This document shows, piece by piece, positions 8,945 to 17,150 of a stretch of DNA of 64,000 nt. Numbering within the stretch: position 1 is the first letter of the stretch; the number at the start of each line of letters is the position of its first letter. The DNA lies in assembly GCF_000723885.1 (NCBI RefSeq), contig NZ_CCDG010000006.1, positions 149,443 through 213,442 on the forward strand, written 5' to 3'. This stretch comes from Paenibacillus camerounensis. Lineage in GTDB: Bacteria > Bacillota > Bacilli > Paenibacillales > Paenibacillaceae. A model generated the notes under the pieces. It made no database searches, was not told where the DNA came from, and worked only from the letters and a program-made list of their open reading frames with translations. Made by a program: the position numbers and the translations under genes.

Positions 8945-9436
8945 GTGCTACCGCTGGCCCAAGCAGAAAAAACCATTCAAATAACCGTCAAGTTGCCTAA
9001 GAAGCAGTATGAATCACTTAAGAAGTATGCAGCGTCCAAACATTTAAGCATGGCCGATATTGTCCGCGCCTTTATTACAAAGGGGATGTCCATCGAAGCT
9101 TACTCTGAGGAAATTGATTTTATCACCACGATTATCCGCCAGGAAATCACTATTGCCATCGGCGGACTGAGTAATCGGCTGGCGGGGCTAGCCAGCAAGG
9201 ATCTCATCATGTCTGCCGCTTCCTACTACTCCACCATCGCCATTATTACCGAACTTATAGATACCAACCGTTACACTACCTTCCGCGAGATTGAAAAAAA
9301 AGCCCGCCAGCTTGCTGTTGAGTACATGAAGATGAAGCTAACCGATGCCGAGAAGCTATTCCTCTCTGGTGACGCATTTGAACAAAACATTGAAAGCTTA
9401 CGTGGAGGCAATTCCGATGTCGGCCCTGATTTATAA
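8945..9436 (+). CDS. MobC-like ribbon-helix-helix accessory protein
   Basis: A 163-residue protein from GTG 8945 (preceding GCGAGG is a weak ribosome site). After a short N-terminus the segment QITVKLPKKQYESLKKYAASKHLSMADIVRAFI has the strand-helix-helix pattern of ribbon-helix-helix DNA-binding proteins. The rest is mostly helical. It sits between the candidate oriT and the relaxase gene, and its 3' end overlaps the relaxase start (9417) by 20 bases, so the two are probably made together. The expected role is to bind oriT and recruit the relaxase. The family is assigned from position and fold, not from a close match I can recall. Confidence 0.65.
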   Translation: MLPLAQAEKTIQITVKLPKKQYESLKKYAASKHLSMADIVRAFITKGMSIEAYSEEIDFITTIIRQEITIAIGGLSNRLAGLASKDLIMSAASYYSTIAIITELIDTNRYTTFREIEKKARQLAVEYMKMKLTDAEKLFLSGDAFEQNIESLRGGNSDVGPDL

Positions 9437-10652
9437 ACAACGCTTTTTCCACCCCAACCATCCGAAAACGGCTGTCAGTAATTACGTCCATATCGGTTAT
9501 ATCGCTACACGTCCCGGAGCCGTCCGGCATGAAAACACGCCTCATGGTTTATTCGGCAAGCTGCAACCCGGTCAGCTCCAAGCGTTTGATTCTTGGCAGG
9601 AAGTTGCTCGTATGGCCAGGCAGATTTCCAAAGAAGGCAAGAATATGTATCGAAGTGTAATCTCTTTTCGTACCGAAACAGCACAGGAGCTTGGTCTAAC
9701 TAGCTTTGCAGATTGGCAGGAATACATTGAACAACAGATGGCCACTCTCGCTGCCCACAACCGCATCAAGACTGAAGACCTCTGTTGGGCTGCTGCATTC
9801 CACAACGAAAAGGATCACCCCCATCTTCACATTGTTTATTGGGATAAGTCGCAAACCATCATGAGAAACTTTACCCATCCCGAAATCCCCAATCGCATCC
9901 GTAAACAGCTCATTAAAGATACCTTTGCCTATAAAATCAAAGAATTCTGTGCAGAGCGGGATCAGTTCAAATCGGGTATAACCGAAGTTACGGACCAAAT
10001 GATCGAAGAATTTGAAGCCTACCTGAAACAACTGAATCCAAAAACATTTAAAGCCTTCCAGAGCCGCTTTCAAAATGAAGATGAAGACTCCCTATTACGT
10101 TTTCCAAAACATCACTTGGTTGAGCCCGAGGCGGTAAAGGAATTGGCCCGACAATTATTTCAACTGCGAAAGCAGATGCCGAAAACAGGAAGGCTCGCCT
10201 ACAAGCTGTTGCCGGCGGAGGCCAAGATCGCGGTAGATGAAGTCGTCCAGGATCTACTACAAAAAAATCACTACCTTTCTCAAATGGTCGAGGATTATGT
10301 GGAAGCAAAGCTGCAGCTGGCCCAGCTATACACCTCCGACCCAGATAACCTGAAAAAGCAACGCAGAAAATACCAAGAGGAAGCGGAAAAACGAATCGCC
10401 AATCGCATCCTTACTAGCATTCGAACCATCATCAAGCTGGAAAAGGAAGCAGATATCAGCATCTGGAAAACTCATCGTCAATATGCCATGGCCGAGCAAC
10501 TGCTGCTGGAATTGCTGAGTCGAATGGAAAGTCTATTTATGGAGGCCCAACTCGACTATGACGACAAAGCAAAAATACTGGGAGGGGATTTATCCAAACA
10601 AGCTATAAAGGAGTGGCTGCTTCGCCATAAGGATAAAGGCATGGAAAGATAG
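9417..10652 (+). CDS. MOBP-type relaxase (MobL/MobP3-like)
   Basis: A 411-residue conjugative relaxase. I start at ATG 9417, with GGAGG at 9404-9408, instead of the longer frame from 9345. The N-terminus IYKQRFFHPNH and PHGLFGK are followed by the metal-binding histidine motif HNEKDHPHLHIVYW (about 150-163), the HxDxxHPHxH pattern of MOBP enzymes. A tyrosine for strand attachment is expected in the first 50 residues, and YVHIGYIATR offers candidates. The C-terminal half is charged and helical, likely coiled coil. It nicks oriT and leads the strand to the coupling protein. It is followed by a terminator (10668-10692), so it forms its own unit with mobC. Confidence 0.82.
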   Translation: MSALIYKQRFFHPNHPKTAVSNYVHIGYIATRPGAVRHENTPHGLFGKLQPGQLQAFDSWQEVARMARQISKEGKNMYRSVISFRTETAQELGLTSFADWQEYIEQQMATLAAHNRIKTEDLCWAAAFHNEKDHPHLHIVYWDKSQTIMRNFTHPEIPNRIRKQLIKDTFAYKIKEFCAERDQFKSGITEVTDQMIEEFEAYLKQLNPKTFKAFQSRFQNEDEDSLLRFPKHHLVEPEAVKELARQLFQLRKQMPKTGRLAYKLLPAEAKIAVDEVVQDLLQKNHYLSQMVEDYVEAKLQLAQLYTSDPDNLKKQRRKYQEEAEKRIANRILTSIRTIIKLEKEADISIWKTHRQYAMAEQLLLELLSRMESLFMEAQLDYDDKAKILGGDLSKQAIKEWLLRHKDKGMER

Positions 10653-10667
10653 TCATGGTCAGATTAC

Positions 10668-10692
10668 ACACGCTTAAAGAGCGTGTTTTTTT
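10668..10692 (+). terminator. Terminator after the relaxase gene
   Basis: ACACGC (10668-10673), a 7-base loop, then GCGTGT (10681-10686) and a run of six T. It separates the mobilisation genes from the long transfer operon. Confidence 0.75.
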
Positions 10693-10701
10693 CATTGTTC
10701 A

Positions 10702-10745
10702 CTTATCCCCATATCTTGGGGATAAGCCTGTTGACAACCTGTAGA
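10702..10745. promoter_or_regulatory. Inverted DnaA-box-like repeat and possible promoter
   Basis: CTTATCCCC (10702-10710) and GGGGATAAG (10718-10726) form a perfect 9-bp inverted repeat. Each arm is close to a DnaA box (TTATCCACA). TTGACA at 10731-10736 could be a -35 box for the transfer operon; I see no convincing -10. The site may be an operator, a DnaA-binding spot or a small replication signal. Confidence 0.35.
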
Positions 10746-10800
10746 TAACTCTCCTTATTGAACATTTTCATTTCAACTTCAAGTAGAAAGGAAGAATCCT

Positions 10801-10956
10801 ATGCTTTTTACCAATGGCAAACTTCAAGCCTTTGAGCAATTGATGCGTGAAACTCCGCGTCCTCCCCTTCAACCTCAACGCAAATCCATACCTATTAAAC
10901 CCACATTAACATCCTCATCCGAAATTCAAAAGGAGAAACCAAATGAAGACAAGTGA
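10801..10956 (+). CDS. Small ORF heading the transfer operon
   Basis: A 51-residue ORF, MLFTNGKLQAFEQLMRETPR..., starting at ATG 10801 with GAAAGGA nine bases upstream. It is proline- and lysine-rich in the second half (PRPPLQPQRKS) and probably disordered. It overlaps the next gene by 14 bases in another frame, as expected for coupled translation. No family recognised. Good spacing and the overlap make a real gene likely. Confidence 0.5.
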   Translation: MLFTNGKLQAFEQLMRETPRPPLQPQRKSIPIKPTLTSSSEIQKEKPNEDK

Positions 10957-11602
10957 CCGTTTGCTTGAAGTGCTGCGTTATCAGTTGGCAGAAATAGGAC
11001 TTACCTTAGATACAAAGTACTATCCCGATGATGCTTGTATTGTTTCTTATCAGGATGATTCCATAGCGTATATTGATGAGAATGGATTCATAGCCTATCC
11101 TCCTGATAGTTCTAATGAACGTACCATTCAAGTAGCTCCCATTGTAGCGAAGGTATGGGAAATGGAACGAGCCTATCAGGAAGCATCTCCTATGACCATC
11201 CCCTCGGTCAGCGAGTACCGAAAGCTCATAGAATTTAATCGGCATATACTAGCAGCACGATATGATGGCGAGGGACAATTTCGCTTTGTCACCTGGGAGA
11301 CCAATGCCGAGCGAACGGGATTGGCATTGGGTCATTATTTTCACCGGAATAAATATGAGAATGCCAAAGAGGATTTTATAACTCGCAGTGGTCTGGCAAA
11401 AGAATCAACTATCCTGGCACCTCACCAACTGTCCGTTATTCGTAAAGCTCTTCTCTACCAAGGCGCTCAAGATCTAAATATGGAAGTAGAAGAACGGATC
11501 TCCTTGGATCGAATCCTTCTTCAGATTGAGTCTATCCTTGCTCCGATTGAACAGCTTTTATTGGAAGCTGAAAAGGAAGCCTATGGAGAGCAGGAACGAT
11601 AA
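10943..11602 (+). CDS. Conjugative-element protein, paralogue A
   Basis: A 219-residue protein of unknown function, ATG 10943 with AGGAGA upstream. It has no signal peptide or membrane segment and is rich in charged residues, so it is probably cytoplasmic. It is clearly related to the next gene: both share an N-terminal 'LAE.G' region with a DxxxAY strand. Both also share the block RNKYENAKEDFITRSGLAKE (here about 136-155), followed by an amphipathic helix and a C-terminal helix around LLQIESILAPIEQLL. A role in DNA transfer or its control is suggested only by the operon. Confidence 0.55.
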   Translation: MKTSDRLLEVLRYQLAEIGLTLDTKYYPDDACIVSYQDDSIAYIDENGFIAYPPDSSNERTIQVAPIVAKVWEMERAYQEASPMTIPSVSEYRKLIEFNRHILAARYDGEGQFRFVTWETNAERTGLALGHYFHRNKYENAKEDFITRSGLAKESTILAPHQLSVIRKALLYQGAQDLNMEVEERISLDRILLQIESILAPIEQLLLEAEKEAYGEQER

Positions 11603-11637
11603 ACGTTTCACAGTTTGTAGCTTGGGAGTGACTGACC

Positions 11638-12345
11638 ATGAAAAGCAAAGCAGAATTTTATAAAGCTTATTTTGCTGCCTTGGCAGAACATGGGGTCGAA
11701 GTGCGCCGTTCTACCTCTGCAGACTATTTGGCCGACTTATACCTAAAAGATCAACTCGTCGCCTTCTATACCCGTTCAGACAGCATCGAACGCAATCCAT
11801 TCGTAACTGTTCCTGATCGCCTGATGAGTACCATCCAGGATCAGGCCCGAAAAACCGCGCTCCAGCTTGGAATTTGCACCGAAAAACCCTATACGGACAA
11901 AGACACCAAAATTGCAAACGGCGTCTATAAGCTCAGTGAGTACGGTGATGTGATTCTCGCTTGCAAGCACCATCCGCTGTTTGAATATGTCTTTTCCACC
12001 TATAAGCTGGCCCCGGACAACCAACTACCTGTACAGCGACAATATTTTTATAACAAGGATGAAGCCTTGGAAAACTTCGCTGTCCGTAGTGGACTGGTGG
12101 ATGGGCGGAAATTATTCAGTGAGTCTGAGCTCGTGCTCATCCATGATGAAATGGTCAAATTCCTCATCACGCCTAACGACAAGTCGATGGAGCAGTTTGA
12201 ACAGGTGCAGATCCTGATAGAAAAGCTGGAGGACTTTCTCCCTGCCTTAAAAGATCGGGAGATTCAGTTGGACTATGATGCAGAGTTTGCTCACGACTAT
12301 GACGGCAACCCCGAACTGCTGGGATTAGTTGATCATTCCCGGTAA
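11638..12345 (+). CDS. Conjugative-element protein, paralogue B
   Basis: A 235-residue cytoplasmic protein, ATG 11638 preceded by GGGAGTGA. It is a diverged copy of the preceding gene: the block FYNKDEALENFAVRSGLVDG lines up with the RNKYENAKEDFITRSGL block there. The C-terminal helix LIEKLEDFLPALKDRE matches the partner's last helix. The N-terminus keeps the LAEHGVEV and LKDQLVAFY elements. Function unknown. The two genes probably arose by tandem duplication and may form a heteromer. Confidence 0.55.
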   Translation: MKSKAEFYKAYFAALAEHGVEVRRSTSADYLADLYLKDQLVAFYTRSDSIERNPFVTVPDRLMSTIQDQARKTALQLGICTEKPYTDKDTKIANGVYKLSEYGDVILACKHHPLFEYVFSTYKLAPDNQLPVQRQYFYNKDEALENFAVRSGLVDGRKLFSESELVLIHDEMVKFLITPNDKSMEQFEQVQILIEKLEDFLPALKDREIQLDYDAEFAHDYDGNPELLGLVDHSR

Positions 12346-12381
12346 CCAAGCCATCCATTTTTATAGAAGGAAGTGATTGTT

Positions 12382-13233
12382 TTGCCACAACCGGAAGTCT
12401 CCATTTGGGGTACCATATTGACCTGCATCGAGATTGGATTACATGTGTACGCGATTCAAGCGGAGCAGAGTAATGGCATCGTCCTTGATGCCGATTACGC
12501 CAAGGAAGCACTTAGTAAAGAGGCGCTGGAACTGGGAGAAAGACACGGAGAACATATTTACTTTGACGATGTGAAGAGTCTGGCCCCCGCCTATGAGCTG
12601 GCTCAACAAGGGGCAATTGCTCACCCCGAGCTTAGCGAATTCGCCAGTCATCCCGAAAAACTCGCCATGGAGGGCAAGTATTTTGTGCCAGAGTATTTCG
12701 GTGACTTTTCACCGCCAGAAGATACAAGATGGAACTCCTTATCCAACCTTGAAGCTTTATGTAACGGCATTTATTTCGTTAATCGGGATGAGCAGCCGAT
12801 GTTGGCGGTGCATCAAACGATTGGCGAACAGGTACTATCTGAAATGGCCGTTCATGGCTCCTCTGGTCAAGGGGAGTACCTGTTGTATCCGCTGACTGAT
12901 TGCGCCATACCCGTGTATGAGTTATCCGCCTCACATCCTGCAATGCTTGCCCAAGTTATAGATGAAGCAAGCCTGCTCCACACCCTATGTGATGATCACC
13001 CCGAATATGTGGGTATGCATAATTTGCATACCGAGGAATGGAGCCACATCCATGACCTGCCCGCCCCCAAGTCATTGTTTTTACAGCGGCAGTTAGACCT
13101 TGCGGCTAATCACGAGCTTCCACTGCCCAATGAATCAGCTATTTATATGCAACAAGAGATACCTACCCCTTTGCAAGCGAGAGAAGCTCCTGAAGATTTT
13201 TTCGAGCCGGCCAATGAGGAAATGGAGTGGTGA
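12382..13233 (+). CDS. Unknown acidic transfer-operon protein
   Basis: A 283-residue protein. I choose TTG 12382 because AGGAAGTGAT lies just upstream; GTG 12373 is the longer alternative. It is strongly acidic and lacks membrane segments. Repeating features include HPE and HPAM motifs and DDHPEYVGMHNLHTEEW. No known domain. It ends by overlapping the next gene (stop 13231-13233, next start GTG 13227). Position before the coupling protein suggests a soluble accessory or immunity-type factor, but this is inference. Confidence 0.5.
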   Translation: MPQPEVSIWGTILTCIEIGLHVYAIQAEQSNGIVLDADYAKEALSKEALELGERHGEHIYFDDVKSLAPAYELAQQGAIAHPELSEFASHPEKLAMEGKYFVPEYFGDFSPPEDTRWNSLSNLEALCNGIYFVNRDEQPMLAVHQTIGEQVLSEMAVHGSSGQGEYLLYPLTDCAIPVYELSASHPAMLAQVIDEASLLHTLCDDHPEYVGMHNLHTEEWSHIHDLPAPKSLFLQRQLDLAANHELPLPNESAIYMQQEIPTPLQAREAPEDFFEPANEEMEW

Positions 13234-13715
13234 AAACCAAGCAAAAGCTGCTATTGGCGGCATTACTGTTTGGTATTGGTGGGATATTTAATTTATTTTT
13301 CACTACCGCTTTACACGGTGTCCTGTCCGGCACAACAAAGTCTCTGTCCTTCCCTTCGCTTAAACAGAGTTTTTTCAGTCTTTCCAATCATAAAGCTCAC
13401 TTCATGCTGTTCCTATGCTTGCAAGGGATTATTTTGCTGCTGGCTGTATTGTTTTTCCTGGCCAATAGCCAACCCTATCAAAGCAAGCTAAAGACGGTTG
13501 CACCCGGTATTGAAACGCCGGTTCCCGTTGGGCAACATCAGCATGGTTCCGCCCGCTGGCTCCGGGAAGAAGAACTGTCTCTTGCCTTTGACACTCAGTT
13601 CCTCAACCTCTCGCATCCACTCCTGCAGCGTCTCATCCAGACCGGTTATGATGATCTGGATTTCCTCAACCCAAAAGACAAGGGGCCTTCCAGTGATGAA
13701 CCTAACCCATCCTAA
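13227..13715 (+). CDS. N-terminal membrane part of a VirD4-like coupling protein
   Basis: A 162-residue protein from GTG 13227 (GAGGA upstream) with two hydrophobic segments at about 8-30 and 60-82. The soluble tail contains HQHGSARWLREEE (about 103-115). Two membrane helices followed by an HGSARW segment is how Gram-positive VirD4-like coupling proteins begin, before the ATPase domain. Here the ORF ends at a TAA, 20 bases after the ATPase ORF begins in the +1 frame. So the membrane anchor and ATPase are two products, unless a ribosomal frameshift joins them. A sequencing error is possible, but the natural-looking ATG of the next ORF and extra linker length argue for a true split. Confidence 0.65.
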   Translation: MVKTKQKLLLAALLFGIGGIFNLFFTTALHGVLSGTTKSLSFPSLKQSFFSLSNHKAHFMLFLCLQGIILLLAVLFFLANSQPYQSKLKTVAPGIETPVPVGQHQHGSARWLREEELSLAFDTQFLNLSHPLLQRLIQTGYDDLDFLNPKDKGPSSDEPNPS

Positions 13716-15300
13716 GGATATTCCCAAAGCAACCAGAGTATTTGATTCTACTTGCCAGCAGAAGGATTCACTCGGGTTTAAAGTGGGCGGTATTGTGCTA
13801 GGGATGCACCAAGAACGTAACCAAGAACGGCTCTACTATATTGGCGACGATGTCCATTCCCTTTGCATCGGTGCCACCCGTAGCGGTAAGTCCCGCACGA
13901 TTGTACTCCAATCAATCGGTCTGCTGGGGTTAGCTGGTGAATCTATGGTAATCAGCGACCCGAAAGCGGAATTATTTCATTACAGTCATGTGTTACTGGA
14001 AAAGTTGGGATATGAAGTCCTAACACTCGACTTTCGCCATCCAGAAAAAAGCCATCATTACAATCTCCTTCAACCCGTCATTGATGCCACCTTTGCAGGC
14101 AATCAAGAACAGGCGGAGATGCTTGCCTGGGATATGACACAAGTATTGGTAGGGAAATCGCAAGGAGAAAAAATCTGGACCAACGGTGAAATGTCGGTCA
14201 TTGCAGCTTCCATCCTTAGTGTTGTCTGGGACAATTTGAAGCGCCCGGAGTATCAGAACATGACAAATGTGTATTGGTTTCTAGCTGAGATGAATAAGCA
14301 GATCGGCAATAAGACACCGATGCAGGAATACATCAAACGTTTGCCGCAGCATCATCCAGCCCGCGCCTTACTTAGCATTTCAGATATTGCCCCGTCTCGA
14401 ACCAAAGGCAGCTTCTACACTTCTGCGCTTACGACACTCCGGTTGTTTACCTCCAAATCCATTTATGCCATTACCCATAAGAGCGACTTTTCCCTGGCTG
14501 ACCTTGGCCGGAAGAAACAGGCGCTCTTTATTATTTTGCCCGACGAAAAGACCACCTTTTATCCGGTAGCCTCTCTAATGGTATCGCAGCTGTATGAATT
14601 GCTGACCGTTCAAGCCGATGCACGCGGCGGGCGGCTGGAGCAACGGGTTAACTTCATATTGGACGAATTCGGTAATTTTACACCCATTGCCGACTTTACC
14701 AACAAGCTGACGGTGGGCGGCGGACGCGGCATGCGCTTCAATCTCTTCCTGCAAAGCTTTGAACAGCTCAAGGAGAAGTATGACGACCATGCTGCAAGCA
14801 CAATCAAAAGTAACTGCCAAACTTGGATTTACCTGCAGGCGGACGACTTGGAAACGCTCCGGGAAATCAGCGAGAAGTTGGGCACCTATACCACTTCCAG
14901 CTATCAGCTTTCCGCCTCTCATGGTAAATACTCCACACCCAGCACCTCGCACAGCTTGAACCTGCTGGAGCGCAAGCTGCTCACGGTGGATGAGGTGCGG
15001 CGTGTCTCCCGCCCCTATCAAATCGTTCTTTCCCGTTCGCATCCGGCCATGATGTTCTCGCCGGACCTGGGTGAATGGGCTTTTAACCGCATGATGGGTC
15101 TTGGAGATAAGGAGCATAACCGGCGTGTCCGCGAGGAACGGGAACTGCGCCGCCCTATTCGAACGGATACGAGAGAGGAGGTGAAACTGTGGAACATCTG
15201 GATTTACTACCAAAAAGACATTGCCCGGCAACTGGCCGAACAACGCCAGCAAGCGGCAGCCTCCTCCGGCGGCTTTATGCCACCTTCCGCCGACGAGTAA
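13696..15300 (+). CDS. VirD4-like coupling ATPase (soluble part)
   Basis: A 534-residue type IV coupling protein ATPase. I start at ATG 13696 (MNLTHPKDIPK), as the frame upstream of it is antisense-like filler. Walker A is GATRSGKS (59-66). It is followed by GESMVISDPKAELFHY and LTLDFRHPEKSHHYNLLQP, which are family hallmarks. Walker B is NFILDEFGNF near residue 320, then GRGMRFNLFLQSFEQL. The enzyme links the relaxase-DNA complex to the secretion channel and drives DNA export. It lacks its own membrane segments; these lie in the preceding overlapping ORF. The C-terminus ends in an A/Q/S-rich tail. Confidence 0.88.
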   Translation: MNLTHPKDIPKATRVFDSTCQQKDSLGFKVGGIVLGMHQERNQERLYYIGDDVHSLCIGATRSGKSRTIVLQSIGLLGLAGESMVISDPKAELFHYSHVLLEKLGYEVLTLDFRHPEKSHHYNLLQPVIDATFAGNQEQAEMLAWDMTQVLVGKSQGEKIWTNGEMSVIAASILSVVWDNLKRPEYQNMTNVYWFLAEMNKQIGNKTPMQEYIKRLPQHHPARALLSISDIAPSRTKGSFYTSALTTLRLFTSKSIYAITHKSDFSLADLGRKKQALFIILPDEKTTFYPVASLMVSQLYELLTVQADARGGRLEQRVNFILDEFGNFTPIADFTNKLTVGGGRGMRFNLFLQSFEQLKEKYDDHAASTIKSNCQTWIYLQADDLETLREISEKLGTYTTSSYQLSASHGKYSTPSTSHSLNLLERKLLTVDEVRRVSRPYQIVLSRSHPAMMFSPDLGEWAFNRMMGLGDKEHNRRVREERELRRPIRTDTREEVKLWNIWIYYQKDIARQLAEQRQQAAASSGGFMPPSADE

Positions 15301-15302
15301 AA

Positions 15303-15635
15303 GTGACGCTATATGTTAGACACAAGATTATGGGCGCATTGGCTGCTCTCTGGCTGTTCGCCTTGCCTTCCTCTGCTTCTGCCGCAGGAGATATTAAAGG
15401 CAGCAAGCTGGTCACCGGTACCGAAAAGTTGATTGGGGACGTCACTACTTGGCTGATGATTTTAGCTCCCGTTGTCGCGGGTTTGCTTATTATTTACTTT
15501 TGCATTCGACGTTCTGCCGCCGACGAAATGGACACCAAAAAGTGGAACAACCGCATTATTGTTGCCATCGTGTCTTGTATTGGCGCGGTGCTGGGCTCCG
15601 CTACACTGAACATCATTATCGGATACTACAAGTAA
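15303..15635 (+). CDS. VirB2/TrbC-like pilin or channel subunit
   Basis: About 110 residues from GTG 15303, just after the coupling protein stop; ATG 15330 is an alternative. A signal peptide ending ...LPSSASAAG is followed by two hydrophobic segments (TWLMILAPVVAGLLIIYF and IIVAIVSCIGAVLGSATL) with a charged turn RRSAADEMDTKKW between them. That layout, a signal peptide plus two helices and a short basic loop, matches VirB2/TrbC-type subunits. It suggests the system has a VirB2-like component in addition to its Tad-type pilin genes. Confidence 0.6.
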   Translation: MTLYVRHKIMGALAALWLFALPSSASAAGDIKGSKLVTGTEKLIGDVTTWLMILAPVVAGLLIIYFCIRRSAADEMDTKKWNNRIIVAIVSCIGAVLGSATLNIIIGYYK

Positions 15636-15707
15636 TTGGGGCTTGTCCAGTGGGCAAGCTTTTTTGCTTCCATCCCGCGACACATTACATTTTGGAGGTC
15701 ATGATCC

Positions 15708-15938
15708 ATGAAAAAAGTGTTGAAGACAGTAAAGGAAAAAAGCATCCTCACCATGGTTAAGACAAAGCACACACTTTGCAACCGCCGCGGCGAAGGCTTT
15801 GTCGATACCGCCGTGAAAATTTTGATATCTATTGTTATCGGTGCTTTACTGTTGGCTGGCTTATATTTGCTCTTTAACGGCACAATTCTGCCTACGCTTA
15901 CGCAACGCATCAAAGAAATGTTTAATTACAAGGGCTAA
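15708..15938 (+). CDS. DUF6133-like small membrane protein
   Basis: A 76-residue protein with GGAGG upstream of ATG 15708. The motif NRRGEGFVDTAVKILISIVIGALLLAGLY has the G-x-F/Y-x-D-T/V boundary and hydrophobic helix of class III (Tad/type IV) prepilin-like proteins. The ending PTLTQRIKEMFNYKG is typical of DUF6133 proteins of Firmicutes conjugative elements. The prepilin peptidase encoded at 17462 may cleave it before the hydrophobic stretch. It is a good candidate for the major pilin. Confidence 0.72.
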   Translation: MKKVLKTVKEKSILTMVKTKHTLCNRRGEGFVDTAVKILISIVIGALLLAGLYLLFNGTILPTLTQRIKEMFNYKG

Positions 15939-16000
15939 TAGGGAATGACCTTCAGCAAGGAGCGGCATTGCCGCCGTTCCTTGCAGAAAGGAGACTTCAA

Positions 16001-16837
16001 TTGGAGAAAATTTTACTTCTGCTCATTATTGCCTTGTTAAACGGTTCCTTGGTGTACATCGACAATCTACTCAAGGAAATCATTCCGATCTCACTCTATG
16101 CAGAAAAATATATGACGCTGACCACCGGAACCAACTTGCTTGAAAGTTTATACGATATTGTGTTTTCCTTTGGAGTCGCTTTGATGATTCTCAAATTCCT
16201 TAAGAAAGGCTTTGAAATCTACGTGCTCTGGACAGACGGCGATCCAGATGAGGAGCCCTTATTTCTGCTGACCAACTTTTTTCGGGCCATGGCTGTTGCC
16301 ATCTGTTTCCCGACCCTCTACACCTGGCTTGGCAGCATGGTTGAGGACTTGACGAATCAACTGCTGGGCGTGATCGGCCAATCCACCGATTACAACTGGC
16401 AGATGTGGATTAATGCGCTGGAATCCGCCGGATTGGTCACCGCTGTATTTGGCCTTATCTTTATTGTCTGCTTCTTTATTTTATATTTTCAGTTTCTAAT
16501 GCGCGGCCTGGAAATGTTCATTCTGCGTGTGGGCATTCCTCTTGCCTGTGCAGGGCTTTTGGACAATGATAAAGGCGTATTTAGAGCGTATGCCCAAAAG
16601 TTCACCCAATCGATGCTCGCCGTTGTGATTCAGATCGCACTCGCCAAACTTGGTGTAGGACTGATGCTACAAAACCATGTGTTCTGGGGCATGGCCTGCA
16701 TGATGCTCGCTATCCGCACCCCACGCTTCCTCTCCGATTTCCTCATCACCACAGGGGTTGGAGGCGGTGCGGTGAATAATGTCTACCATAGTATCAAACT
16801 CATTGGCATGGCTCGCAAACTGGGCAAGGCAGGCTAA
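16001..16837 (+). CDS. VirB6/TrbL-like polytopic membrane protein
   Basis: A 278-residue protein; start chosen at TTG 16001, with AGAAAGGAGAC just upstream. Hydrophobic segments lie at about 5-20, 40-65, 95-110, 145-175, 180-200 and 210-245. Charged KKGFEIYVLWTDGDPDEEP forms a loop after the second. A glycine-rich tail (TTGVGGGAVNNVYHS) is near the end. The pattern and position match VirB6/TrbL-type inner-membrane channel proteins of Gram-positive conjugation systems. Confidence 0.65.
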   Translation: MEKILLLLIIALLNGSLVYIDNLLKEIIPISLYAEKYMTLTTGTNLLESLYDIVFSFGVALMILKFLKKGFEIYVLWTDGDPDEEPLFLLTNFFRAMAVAICFPTLYTWLGSMVEDLTNQLLGVIGQSTDYNWQMWINALESAGLVTAVFGLIFIVCFFILYFQFLMRGLEMFILRVGIPLACAGLLDNDKGVFRAYAQKFTQSMLAVVIQIALAKLGVGLMLQNHVFWGMACMMLAIRTPRFLSDFLITTGVGGGAVNNVYHSIKLIGMARKLGKAG

Positions 16838-16840
16838 CCT

Positions 16841-17050
16841 ATGACCACTCTGGAAGAATTAGCTCAAGCCTGTATTTTGCTGATTCGCGTAGGTTGCGTA
16901 TTTCGTCTCATCTACTCCATGGTTCGTCTATCTGGTGCAGACGAAGAGGCAACAAAATACAAAAAGCGTGCCCGAAATGTGGTGATCTTTTATTTGCTGG
17001 CCGAAAGCATCTGGCAGGTGAAGGAAATCATTTTGTTTTATTATCGGTAA
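16841..17050 (+). CDS. Small membrane protein of the transfer operon
   Basis: A 69-residue protein starting 3 bases after the VirB6-like gene. It has two hydrophobic segments (ACILLIRVGCVFRLIYSMV and NVVIFYLLAESIWQVKEIILF) separated by a charged, lysine-rich turn. Size and topology suggest a VirB3- or VirB2-like accessory subunit, but no family is certain. Confidence 0.55.
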   Translation: MTTLEELAQACILLIRVGCVFRLIYSMVRLSGADEEATKYKKRARNVVIFYLLAESIWQVKEIILFYYR

Positions 17051-17070
17051 CTCCCGTCCATTCCACAAAA

Positions 17071-17106
17071 CAAATGACTTTGCGTATACATCCGCAGGGT
17101 CATTTG
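17071..17106 (+). terminator. Hairpin within the transfer operon
   Basis: CAAATGACTTTGCG (17071-17084) pairs imperfectly with CGCAGGGTCATTTG (17093-17106), followed by TTTCTTCTACTTT. It may attenuate transcription or process the operon mRNA between the channel genes and the Tad-like genes. Confidence 0.55.
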
Positions 17107-17150
17107 TTTCTTCTACTTTCGCTTATTTTTCTCCAGGAAAGGAGCCCCCC

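Noticed and set aside
14575..15252. 225-codon minus-strand frame opposite the coupling ATPase
   Set aside because: It lies fully antisense to a gene with clear Walker motifs; long antisense frames are common in GC-richer coding DNA.
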